Below are positions 1 to 7,644 of a DNA stretch of 20,484 nucleotides, piece by piece. The position numbers and the translations under genes are program-made. Each line of letters starts with the position of its first letter. The stretch's first letter is position 1. Under the pieces are notes generated by a model, which was not told where the DNA came from, ran no database searches, and worked only from the letters and a program-made list of their open reading frames with translations. Origin of the DNA: Sphingomonadales bacterium (GTDB taxonomy: Bacteria > Bacteroidota > Bacteroidia > UBA7662); assembly GCA_016872225.1 (NCBI GenBank), contig VHAW01000015.1:1-20484 (forward strand). Reading direction: 5' to 3'.

Positions 1-588
1 AGTGTGAGGCTTTATTACGGAGGGGTTTCTGCCTCGTTGGTTCATACCCCAAGCATGGCCTTGTTCAAGGAAATGCCTTTGCAGCCATGGGGTGAGACCC
101 AGGGCATGGGATCCGTACCGTATGCCGGTATTCGCCAGGCTTACGATGAGATGGAATTGTTAGGGTTTACGCTTACGGATCCTTTTGCATTGGTGGATCA
201 GGGCACTTTTGGCCCACCTCGTTCGATGAGTGCACAAGAGGGTGCTGTTCCGTCGGAGGTGATTCTGGACGTCTATGCGGTGCACATGCGCACTGTGCGT
301 ACTGTCAGGGGCGAGCGTATGGCTTTTGGTTGTTGGAGAGACCCTCAGGGGGCTTGGGTGGATACGGTTCATTTTCCTCCTCAACTCAGGGATTACCCTT
401 GGAAAGGTAAGGGGGTTTACCGTGTTAGCGGAATGCTTCGCGAGGAATACGACTACCGTTATGTGGAGGTGATCTCCATGCACAAACGCGCTTTTTTGTC
501 TATCGAAATTTCTTCCGAAGCTATTTCGGGGCTTTCTTCCGAAACTTCTTCCGAGTCTGTTACTGAAATTCTCCCTTCATCCTTCTGA
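1..588 (+). CDS. dnaE: DNA polymerase III alpha subunit (DnaE-like), C-terminal part, 5' end outside window
   Basis: The frame is open from base 1, so the GTG at position 4 is probably an internal Val and the true start lies upstream. About 195 residues remain. Two segments resemble the end of the short alpha subunits found in Bacteroidota: AYDEMELLGFTLTDPF, which precedes the OB-fold, and an OB-fold with RTVRGERMAFG, then WVDTVHFPP, then YPWKGKGVYRVSG. Polymerase and PHP domains are not in the window, so activity cannot be judged. The protein would be the replicative or a second, translesion-type polymerase subunit acting at the fork. The last ~30 residues are a Ser/Glu-rich low-complexity tail (SSEAISGLSSETSSES) that I do not recall from the family. 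The stop codon overlaps the dinB start (TGATG), suggesting translational coupling. Family assignment is by remembered motifs. Confidence 0.8.
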   Translation, partial: SVRLYYGGVSASLVHTPSMALFKEMPLQPWGETQGMGSVPYAGIRQAYDEMELLGFTLTDPFALVDQGTFGPPRSMSAQEGAVPSEVILDVYAVHMRTVRTVRGERMAFGCWRDPQGAWVDTVHFPPQLRDYPWKGKGVYRVSGMLREEYDYRYVEVISMHKRAFLSIEISSEAISGLSSETSSESVTEILPSSF

Positions 589-1829
589 TGGGCTTTTATC
601 CTCTTGATATGTTGAGCCAAAATTTTACCCAAGACCCGGAGAACGTGCCATCTGGAAATACCGAGCAAGGGGAGTATGCTTTTGGTGAAAATCGTTGCGT
701 ATTGCATCTTGATTTGGATACGTTTTTTGTTTCGGTCGAAAGACTCATGGACAGCAGGCTTTGTGGTAAACCCTTGTTGATTGGAGGAGGAGGAGATAGG
801 GCCGTGGTGTCTTCGTGCAGTTACGAAGCAAGGTCTATGGGGGTTTCATCAGGGATGGCGGTACGCATGGCATTGAAATTATGTCCTGAAGCTGTGCTGG
901 TCAGGGGTCATGCCGATCAGTACAGCCAATACAGCAGAGCCGTGACTTCGTTGATGCAAGAATCGCTTCCCATGCTGGAGAAGGCTTCCGTGGATGAGTT
1001 TTATGCAGATTTGAGCGGAATGGATAAGTACCTGGGATGTTGGCGCTGGGCTAGCGAAATCCGCGGCCGTGTAGCGCGTGAAATTGGCCTACCCTCATCG
1101 TTGGGGCTTTCGGTGAACAAAACAGTTTCCAAAATCGCCACAGGTCAGGCCAAGCCCGACAATCAGCAATGCGTGATTAGCGGAAACGAAGCGAGGTATC
1201 TGGCTCCGTTACCGGTACGCAAAATCCCAATGGTTGGACCAGTTTGGTCCAACCAACTCGAAGAGCTGGGGCTTGGTCGTATTTATTTGTTGCAACAAAT
1301 CCCAAAGAATTATCTCGTACGGCTTTTTGGTAAGAACGGGATGACGCTTTGGGAAAAAGCAAGGGGGATTGATCCCAGTCCTGTGATTCCGTACCGGGAA
1401 CAAAAGTCCATGTCGTCCGAGCGAACTTTTGAACAGGATACCGCAGATCCTGCCTTGCTTAGAGCCCGGATTCGCTCTTTGGCCGAGGGGCTGGGAACGG
1501 AGCTAAGATCGCAGGGTATGGTATGCGGTTGCGTGGCCCTGCGGATTCGCTACGCGGACTTTGAAACGGTAAGCCGACAGCAAACCTTGCCTTATACGGC
1601 TTCGGATCGGATTTTGATGGATACGGCAGTGGAATTGTTGCACAAACTCTATACCCGAAGAATGAGGGTTCGTTTGGTAGGAGTTCGTTTGAGCGAATTA
1701 AGCCATGCAGGCAGTCAAATGGACTTATTTGCTGATTATGCTCGCGAAGATGCTTTGTACCGTGTGCTCGATCGAATGAAGGACCGATATGGTCGTCATT
1801 CGTTGCGTTGGGCCGGTGGAATGGGTTAA
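588..1829 (+). CDS. dinB: Y-family DNA polymerase IV (translesion polymerase)
   Basis: The product (413 aa) is a Y-family polymerase that copies past damaged template bases without proofreading. The palm motif HLDLDTFFVSVE places the metal-binding Asp at residue 42 and the likely steric-gate Phe at 47; the second catalytic pair is SVDE with Asp136 and Glu137. The thumb, with LGLSVNKTVSKIAT, and a little-finger domain follow. QMDLF at residues 377-381 matches the canonical sliding-clamp-binding pentapeptide, and a further ~30-residue basic tail follows it. The start is the ATG overlapping the dnaE stop by one base. About 37 residues precede the catalytic core, a little more than in E. coli DinB, so a later start is possible; the TGATG junction favours this one. 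Co-transcription with a dnaE-type gene suggests a lesion-bypass pair. Confidence 0.95.
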   Translation: MGFYPLDMLSQNFTQDPENVPSGNTEQGEYAFGENRCVLHLDLDTFFVSVERLMDSRLCGKPLLIGGGGDRAVVSSCSYEARSMGVSSGMAVRMALKLCPEAVLVRGHADQYSQYSRAVTSLMQESLPMLEKASVDEFYADLSGMDKYLGCWRWASEIRGRVAREIGLPSSLGLSVNKTVSKIATGQAKPDNQQCVISGNEARYLAPLPVRKIPMVGPVWSNQLEELGLGRIYLLQQIPKNYLVRLFGKNGMTLWEKARGIDPSPVIPYREQKSMSSERTFEQDTADPALLRARIRSLAEGLGTELRSQGMVCGCVALRIRYADFETVSRQQTLPYTASDRILMDTAVELLHKLYTRRMRVRLVGVRLSELSHAGSQMDLFADYAREDALYRVLDRMKDRYGRHSLRWAGGMG

Positions 1830-1840
1830 AAACTTAACCC
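1823..1840. terminator. Perfect 7-bp hairpin at the dinB stop, between convergent genes
   Basis: GGGTTAA, a four-base loop (AAAC) and TTAACCC form a perfect hairpin whose left arm contains the dinB stop codon. It sits in the 24-bp gap before the convergent rhodanese gene. No T-run follows on either strand, so it is not a standard intrinsic terminator. A bidirectional transcription block or 3'-end stabiliser is an inference. Confidence 0.35.
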
Positions 1841-1853
1841 CGAGGCAAGAAAA

Positions 1854-2156
1854 TTAGTGTCCGGCAACACCAGCATCCTGCAATAATTCCCTCATATCGT
1901 TGATGCCACCTGCATTGAACAATCCGGAGACTCCGGTCTGTTGCAGCATTTGGAGGGCCATAGCACTTCGAGAACCGCTACGGCAATAAAGAATCCGAGG
2001 CTCAGGAAGTTCGTTGATTTGATCAGTAAAATCTAAAATTTGGGTGTGGGGAATATGGAGAGAACCAGCGATATGGTCTTGTTGGTATTCGTCGTCTGAT
2101 CGGACATCAATTAGGGAATAGGTGCCGGAACGCAAAGCGTCAAGTGGATTGAGCAT
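1854..2156 (-). CDS. Single-domain rhodanese-like sulfurtransferase
   Basis: A 100-residue protein consisting of one rhodanese domain. The active-site loop is CRSGSRS with Cys at residue 58, which would carry a persulfide. Other family landmarks are LIDVRSDDEY near the N-terminus, HIAGSLHIP in the middle and NAGGI after the active site, as in GlpE/PspE-type proteins. I chose the ATG at 2156 because the longer reading (from 2231) would overlap the upstream gene and add 25 hydrophobic residues unrelated to the fold. No signal peptide remains with this start, so it is probably cytoplasmic. It is the last gene of a close run and follows a membrane-protein gene by 23 bases. The sulfur donor and acceptor cannot be read from sequence. 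Confidence 0.88.
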   Translation of the reverse strand: MLNPLDALRSGTYSLIDVRSDDEYQQDHIAGSLHIPHTQILDFTDQINELPEPRILYCRSGSRSAMALQMLQQTGVSGLFNAGGINDMRELLQDAGVAGH

Positions 2157-2179
2157 AAAAAGGAGCGAAAGAAATGGAT

Positions 2180-3034
2180 TTAAAAAAAGATAAGAAAGAT
2201 GAGAATAAAAATTAAAGCGGTGGCAACCCAAAGACGAAAATCAATCCGGAGCTTTCCCTGATCAGGGATCGGGACATTGTATTCGGGTTTCTGTGGGTGA
2301 AAATTATGGTAAATGGTGAGCACCACAATCCCAATCAAGAATTGAATGATAACCTCGTAGAAATGTCCCCGAATCCCGTGGATAAGGGAAATAAAGGTAG
2401 AGCTTGCGAGCCAAGGCAAGAAGAGGGAATAGCGAACAAATTCCGCTCTGGCATCTTCTTCTTCGGCCACACGCTGGGAACGACTGTTGAAAAGTAAAGG
2501 AGGTAGAAACTGTTTGGTAAGCGCTAGAAAAATCCCAAAGAGCAAAACACTAAGAATAATTTGAATACCCAGATTAAGTCCAGTTGAAAGAAAAACTAGT
2601 CCCACAAACTTTGGGATAAAAACTCCGGCAATTGCCCCACAAAGCAACCTGCTAAAGCCATGCAAGCTGGTCCATATGATGAGTCCCAAGGAGATCCCGT
2701 TATCCCAAAGCATCTCCCATCGCTGCAATATATAAAAGGCGGCAAAAGCAAAAATAAGAGGACCAATAACGAAAGCCGCGATAGTTGAACCGCCGGACCA
2801 TCCGGCTCCCTGGCTGACGGAGTCGTCGGCCAGATGTCCTATGGTTACCCCGTAATAATGGAGTACTGGGCGAAGATCTTCAAGTTTAGCAAAAAAATAA
2901 GAAATCAAAATCAACGGGATCTGAACCAAATAATACCCGATGATGGCAAGACAGGCATTGTTAACGATCAAGGCTAATCGCTCTTTGGTCGTCCAAATCG
3001 GTTGGTAAGGTTTGATATCTTCTTCGTCCGTCAT
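2180..3034 (-). CDS. Unknown multi-pass inner-membrane protein
   Basis: I do not recognise the family. The product is 284 aa with about seven hydrophobic segments, near residues 20-48, 84-104, 113-140, 143-172, 204-219, 226-244 and 267-284, the last ending in IFILIFLIFF at the very C-terminus. The N-terminus is acidic and hydrophilic (MTDEEDIKPYQP) with no cleavable signal. Loops carry several histidines and aromatics (SLHGFSRLL, GHFYE, YHNFHPQKPEY), and a charged loop near 184-200 has EEEDAR. There is no HExxH protease motif, ATPase motif or transporter signature that I can see. It lies 101 bases after the LKR-like gene and 23 before the rhodanese gene, so it may be co-transcribed with the latter. 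Real coding is supported by length and the regular hydrophobic pattern. Confidence 0.75.
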   Translation of the reverse strand: MTDEEDIKPYQPIWTTKERLALIVNNACLAIIGYYLVQIPLILISYFFAKLEDLRPVLHYYGVTIGHLADDSVSQGAGWSGGSTIAAFVIGPLIFAFAAFYILQRWEMLWDNGISLGLIIWTSLHGFSRLLCGAIAGVFIPKFVGLVFLSTGLNLGIQIILSVLLFGIFLALTKQFLPPLLFNSRSQRVAEEEDARAEFVRYSLFLPWLASSTFISLIHGIRGHFYEVIIQFLIGIVVLTIYHNFHPQKPEYNVPIPDQGKLRIDFRLWVATALIFILIFLIFF

Positions 3035-3135
3035 AAAGAGAGGGTTTTATGCTCGAAGGTGAGCTTTGAAGAATATAGGACTTTGGGGATGAATAAACTT
3101 GAAACAAGGTAAAGATAAGGTTTTTTGGTATGGAA

Positions 3136-4389
3136 TCAACCAATTCCAGCATAGGATTTAAGATATTCAAAGCTTGGGTGCAGGTTACCTTGATCCAATA
3201 AAATGAAGTTACAAGGCATTTGTGGAGCATTTTGTATTAGCGAATTCAAGAAATTACGGCACAATGCTGCACTAAAATCGCGGGAAGCTTCTGCGGGTAG
3301 TTCACAGGGTAGGTTATCCACCGCCATAATGTCCACGCTGTTGGGCTCGAAAGCTGGAGTCTCTCGCAGGGTATCCCTTGCAATCCCGTAGTAAGGGTGA
3401 TCAATGGTCGAGGGTCGAATAGTTAGCGGAACAGAGCCTTCGATATCGCAAGAGATATCTGCGATTTGTTGAACCGTAAATTCGGAGTCTTGAATTTGAG
3501 AAGCATTAAAGTACCTTGGGGCTGCCGAATTCCAATAAATGGTGTTCACCATAAGATCTGCGTTGCTTAGGTAAGGTTTAACACATGATTCAAAATCTTG
3601 CGGATGGGTATAGAAGGCCTCCGTGGTATAGGGTGAGCTATCCTTGGGACGGAACAAATCCTTGGATCGCAAAACGGTGTAGATGCCATGTATTGCAGTA
3701 GGCAAATTTCCTTGACTTGCTAGGAAATCTTGGGGATCAAAAGCCATGAAACCAGCATCATTCAATACCTGCGCCGCACCTTGCCCGACTCTTCCGCTTC
3801 CGCATAGCAGTACACGCAAGGGACTACTGTCTTGGTTGGCGAGAAGGTATCCTTCGTGCTTGAGTATTTGTTGCAACCCTTGATAGGTACCAATTTCCAC
3901 GGCCCTTGGCCACGAGAAAGTACCGCTTCGTAATCCCCGCATTCGCAATCCATGCCATGCACCCACGATACCGGCCCAATAACCAAAGGCCACGGTTCTT
4001 TGGCCCGATTCGTTGGTTATCAACTCGTAATCATACAGGCTTATTCGATTTCGTACCATATAACGCATCAAATCTTGATTGTAGGGTTGAGCCTTGATGG
4101 TATGCGAAAAGAAGGCAAAGGCGTGCTCTGGCAGTAGTTGATCCAAAGCCACTTCTTTGACTCCTATAATGAGGTTGCATTCCGACATATCTTCTTGGAT
4201 TATGCACCCGGCATCAAGGTAATACTGGTCTGCAAAGCATCGAAACGAAGAGGGTTGAACCCGAATTTCTAACCCGGGATTCGCTTTAAGCAAATCTCTA
4301 CAGTCACCCGGAATTAAAGGGGTTCGAAGGTCAAGCGGCTTTTTGGATTCTCGAAGGATTCCTAAACGAAAAGGTTGGTTGGGCTTCAT
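3136..4389 (-). CDS. Lysine-ketoglutarate reductase-like / saccharopine dehydrogenase (lysine-forming type)
   Basis: The product (417 aa) resembles the LKR half of the animal and plant bifunctional enzyme AASS along most of its length: IIQEDMSECNLIIGVKE, FAFFSHTIKAQPYN, VAFGYWAGIVGAW, then CGSGRVGQGA as the nucleotide-binding loop (residues 196-205), NTIYWNSAAPR, ADISCDIEGS, and DNLPCELPAEAS. Lys78 and His96 fit the catalytic Lys/His pair known from fungal Lys1. The family joins lysine and 2-oxoglutarate to form saccharopine with NAD(P)H, or runs the reverse. There is no C-terminal SDH domain and no SDH gene in the window, so the second step would be encoded elsewhere. It follows the S46 peptidase gene by 14 bases. 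Catabolic direction is inferred from context. An alanine-dehydrogenase-like annotation is possible but fits the motifs less well. Confidence 0.85.
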   Translation of the reverse strand: MKPNQPFRLGILRESKKPLDLRTPLIPGDCRDLLKANPGLEIRVQPSSFRCFADQYYLDAGCIIQEDMSECNLIIGVKEVALDQLLPEHAFAFFSHTIKAQPYNQDLMRYMVRNRISLYDYELITNESGQRTVAFGYWAGIVGAWHGLRMRGLRSGTFSWPRAVEIGTYQGLQQILKHEGYLLANQDSSPLRVLLCGSGRVGQGAAQVLNDAGFMAFDPQDFLASQGNLPTAIHGIYTVLRSKDLFRPKDSSPYTTEAFYTHPQDFESCVKPYLSNADLMVNTIYWNSAAPRYFNASQIQDSEFTVQQIADISCDIEGSVPLTIRPSTIDHPYYGIARDTLRETPAFEPNSVDIMAVDNLPCELPAEASRDFSAALCRNFLNSLIQNAPQMPCNFILLDQGNLHPSFEYLKSYAGIG

Positions 4390-4403
4390 CCGAAAACAAG
4401 GGC

Positions 4404-6647
4404 TTAGCGTTGAAGGTGGTCAGGTAGCCCCAGAGGAAATATTTCGCTAAGAAGGCGTTGATCGCCGACTACATACCGGAGATTCCATAACACAAAGCGA
4501 ATATCTACACCGATGGAACGGCTGTAGTCTGCATTCCATGCAAAGTCGTTGATGGTCGCCCCAAAAGCCCTGTCAAAATTTACCCCGACCAATTCCCCAT
4601 CGGCATTCATAACCGGAGATCCTGAATTTCCCCCTGTGGTGTCCAGATTGTACAAGAAGGCTACTGGAATATCTTCCGAACGGGTTCGGGGCTTTTTGAT
4701 GGTTTGGGTTTGATCACTGGCTGCATCCACCATTTGGATAGCTAAATCTCCGAATCGTTGTTCCTGAACCTGTGCCGACGCTGGATGAGCAGACGCGTTG
4801 TACCCTTCCCGAAGCACGCGGTATAAAGTTGAGTCGAGCCGATAATCGGGATGGTTCGTGGCTGCTTTCTCGAACATACCGTTCAGGGTGGTGAAGGGTC
4901 GATGAAAAACTCCATCTTCCGGAGAGAAGCCTTGGACATTTCCGTAGGTTAACCGCAGGGTTCCGTTGGCATCCGGGATAAAAGATTGGTTGAGAACCTG
5001 CAAACGCAAATCAAGATAAGTCGGTAGGTTGGCACCCAAACGGGCATTCCATTCGCTCTGTTCTTGCTTGATGCTTGTGGATAAATTGTACCAGTAATCA
5101 CCCAGTGTTTTGGTCCATTTGGATTCTTCCGAAAATTCCTTGGATTCATTAAGTTCGTCCAACCAGGAATTCCACTTTGAGAGCCTGATATCTTGGGGAA
5201 GCAGGCTTGAATTTTGGGACACAAAATACTGGAGGATATCCTTCTCGAGGGGTCCTCGCCAACTGCTCAGGTTGTTCGCCTTCCATTGATTTAGGGCTTT
5301 AGTTTCGGCTTCCAAAAGAGAGTCTTTGGCGGGGTTGTTGGCCCAAGTGGTCCGTCTATCTCTCAATTCCGCCTGACGGATCAGCCATTGCATCACTTTG
5401 GACTGTCCTGCAAGGTGCTGAAAGTTCAAATGCAAATCAGCTCTTTGATGCATGGCTCCGTACAACGAATCCAAGGTATTTATGGCTATGATAGATAATG
5501 GATCAGCCGCTTTACGGCATGCAAGGTCTACCGATTCAAATTGTGGGATAATCGGAACTCTACGAAGTCCCTGTATTTTTCCTCGATAATTCTTGGCAGT
5601 ATTGGCCAGCGATTTGATTCTCGAAGACCATAACAACGATTCGGCGATGGAAATTTCACTTTGCTTTTCAAGTCTCTCGATAAGCCAGTCAAAATTCTTT
5701 TGGGTAATGGGCAATAATCTTTCCGCCTGGTAGCGTATGTATGAAGCCGGATAATGCCGAAAAGTCCGACCCGGATACCCCATAATCATCACAAAATCAT
5801 TCTCCGCCAGAGGTTTACTGGCAATAGGCAGATAGGCCATAGGTTTGAACGGTATATTTTCGGGGTGATAAGCCCGGTTTTCGCCTTTGGGCCCTGCATA
5901 CGCTCTAAGGAAGGTATAATCCCCGGTATGGCGAGGCCAAACCCAATTGTCGGATTCCCCCCCAAATTCACCGATGGCACGGGATGGTGCATAGACGATG
6001 CGAATGTCTCGAAGTACCGTGTATTGAAACAACACATACGATTTACCAGGGAACATCTCCGAAACTTCGAAGGTGGAACTGCTATCTTTCGCCAAGGCAG
6101 CTTTTTCAATTTTGACCATCTTTTCTTTAATAGCCTTTTGTCGTTCTACAGGACTACCGGTGCTGGGTAAGTTACCTAGAATCTTGTCGCTGCAATCTTC
6201 AAATCCCACTGTGATGCGGAGGCTAAGGCCTTTGGCTGGAATTTCGTCGGTCAGCTTATGGGCATAAAATCCTTTTTCGAGGTGATTCTGTTCTGGGGTG
6301 CTAATCCCTGCCACGGCATCAAAAGCGCAATGATGGTTGGTGACCAGAAGCCCCTCGGCGGAGACAAAGGAACCTGAACAACCGCCAACGCGGACTAAGG
6401 CTGGAAGCAGTCCTTTACCGCTAAGGCTCAAAACCAGGTTGGGGTCCATGCGCAGGCCAGCTTTGGTGAGGATCTCCTTCTGGATAGCAAGGGGTGGGTA
6501 CATTCCTTTGTCTGGTATGGCATAAGCTGAGTTTAGACCTATGAACGCGTACAAAATCCACACCATGCCGCGCAATAAGGGATGGGGTGGTTGGGTTCCC
6601 CCATGGGTTCTTTGGAGGCAGGCGCAAAAGGCAAATGAATTTTTCAT
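4404..6647 (-). CDS. S46-family dipeptidyl-peptidase, predicted Asp/Glu-specific (DPP11-like)
   Basis: This exported serine peptidase releases dipeptides from the N-termini of peptides, probably in the periplasm. From the ATG at 6647 the product is 747 aa. Its triad is His106 (TNHHC), Asp243 (RHTGDYTF) and Ser675 (GGNSGSPV). Arg693 lies 18 residues after the Ser; the matching position is Arg673 in Porphyromonas DPP11, which cleaves after acidic residues, and Gly in the DPP7 type. This start gives a signal-peptide-like N-terminus ending at SAYA, before IPDKGMYPP. The longer reading to 6851 overlaps the upstream gene and adds 68 non-homologous residues; an ATG at 6566 would leave a signal without basic residues. 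The gene starts 14 bases after the acyltransferase stop, implying one transcript. Numbering of reference enzymes is from memory. Confidence 0.92.
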   Translation of the reverse strand: MKNSFAFCACLQRTHGGTQPPHPLLRGMVWILYAFIGLNSAYAIPDKGMYPPLAIQKEILTKAGLRMDPNLVLSLSGKGLLPALVRVGGCSGSFVSAEGLLVTNHHCAFDAVAGISTPEQNHLEKGFYAHKLTDEIPAKGLSLRITVGFEDCSDKILGNLPSTGSPVERQKAIKEKMVKIEKAALAKDSSSTFEVSEMFPGKSYVLFQYTVLRDIRIVYAPSRAIGEFGGESDNWVWPRHTGDYTFLRAYAGPKGENRAYHPENIPFKPMAYLPIASKPLAENDFVMIMGYPGRTFRHYPASYIRYQAERLLPITQKNFDWLIERLEKQSEISIAESLLWSSRIKSLANTAKNYRGKIQGLRRVPIIPQFESVDLACRKAADPLSIIAINTLDSLYGAMHQRADLHLNFQHLAGQSKVMQWLIRQAELRDRRTTWANNPAKDSLLEAETKALNQWKANNLSSWRGPLEKDILQYFVSQNSSLLPQDIRLSKWNSWLDELNESKEFSEESKWTKTLGDYWYNLSTSIKQEQSEWNARLGANLPTYLDLRLQVLNQSFIPDANGTLRLTYGNVQGFSPEDGVFHRPFTTLNGMFEKAATNHPDYRLDSTLYRVLREGYNASAHPASAQVQEQRFGDLAIQMVDAASDQTQTIKKPRTRSEDIPVAFLYNLDTTGGNSGSPVMNADGELVGVNFDRAFGATINDFAWNADYSRSIGVDIRFVLWNLRYVVGDQRLLSEIFPLGLPDHLQR

Positions 6648-6661
6648 AGATTTTTTTTGGT

Positions 6662-7492
6662 TTACGAAATTTTGAGGCTGAGCTGTTGACTGATGGCATC
6701 TTGAGCAGATTGTATCAATAATCGGGCGCATTGTCCGATATCGCCGTTGCATTGGGCGAGTGCTTCGGTCGAAAAAATCGAAGGCAAAACATCGAAACGT
6801 ATCGTCTGTCCAAAAGGGATGGGCATGAATTTCCATTGCGCTAATTTCCATGAATCGCGAATGGCGATGGGGACCAATTCAATGTGATGATTGGACTGCA
6901 TAACTTGTTCCAATCCTCCGCTGCGGAATGTAGCCGCTTGACCATTTCTGGAACGAGTTCCTTCAGGAAAGTATAAGATGCTTTCTTGGCTTGCTGCGAT
7001 GCGTTTGCCCAGTTTTCGCATGGCCTCCAAGGATTGATGGGGATTCTTGCGTTGAACAGCAATAACACCTCCTGCCTTAAAATTATAGGAGACGGAGGGG
7101 ATGCCGCGTGATAATTCGGCTTTAGAAACCAAGACGATATTAAAGGACCTAAGTTTCCAAATCAAAGGGGGAATATCGTTAAGGCTTTGATGATTGGCTA
7201 CAAAAATGCGAGTCGTACGAGACTTCAAGGCATCGTTGGGGGATGCTGGAATCTGGAGAGCCTTCGGATGCCTGTTCCATGAAATTCGGCAAGCATTAAG
7301 CCATAAGGCACCGTACAAGAGGCGATTCATCCAATGGATACCCGTTTGGTGAGCGTTGTATCCAAGGAGAAGGTACGCAAGCCGTAGGCATGGATCAAAA
7401 ATTATCACAATTAGACCAAAGGCAAGCAAATAGGGCGGGGTTCCTACCCATCCTAGCCATTTCGAAGCCTTGGTATTTTGAATAAAGTGCAT
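6662..7492 (-). CDS. 1-acyl-sn-glycerol-3-phosphate acyltransferase (PlsC family)
   Basis: The product belongs to the PlsC/LPLAT family, which moves an acyl chain onto lysophosphatidate in phospholipid synthesis at the inner membrane. The catalytic HX4D motif is NHQSLND (His101, Asp106), and the substrate-binding motif is FPEGTRSRNG around residues 175-184. A hydrophobic segment (LLAFGLIVIIF) near the N-terminus would anchor it. I chose the ATG at 7492 (276 aa, near the family length); the frame also has an ATG at 7588 that would add 32 non-hydrophobic residues and reach into the gap shared with the divergent SOUL gene. It is the first gene of the minus-strand run. TATTTTCG at 7510-7517 on this strand resembles a -7 element, but no -33 partner is visible. 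A lyso-ornithine-lipid acyltransferase role cannot be excluded. Confidence 0.88.
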   Translation of the reverse strand: MHFIQNTKASKWLGWVGTPPYLLAFGLIVIIFDPCLRLAYLLLGYNAHQTGIHWMNRLLYGALWLNACRISWNRHPKALQIPASPNDALKSRTTRIFVANHQSLNDIPPLIWKLRSFNIVLVSKAELSRGIPSVSYNFKAGGVIAVQRKNPHQSLEAMRKLGKRIAASQESILYFPEGTRSRNGQAATFRSGGLEQVMQSNHHIELVPIAIRDSWKLAQWKFMPIPFGQTIRFDVLPSIFSTEALAQCNGDIGQCARLLIQSAQDAISQQLSLKIS

Positions 7493-7644
7493 AGTCTTTG
7501 CTTCAAGGCCGAAAATACAGCCTGACCTATCCTCTTGAAGGAAATTCAGGGATTCACTGTGGGACAGGTTGAGGGGTTCATGCTTCAACCCATGGATTAT
7601 AGAAAAATTAGGAACTTTTTCAAGACTAAAGTGTTTTTGTAAAA

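Noticed and set aside
5754..6170. 138-codon open frame on the plus strand inside the S46 peptidase gene
   Set aside because: It is antisense to strongly conserved peptidase sequence, including the region of the catalytic Asp; its translation has no recognisable domain.
4404..6851. Longer 815-aa reading of the S46 peptidase
   Set aside because: The extra 68 residues overlap the acyltransferase gene and would bury the signal peptide.
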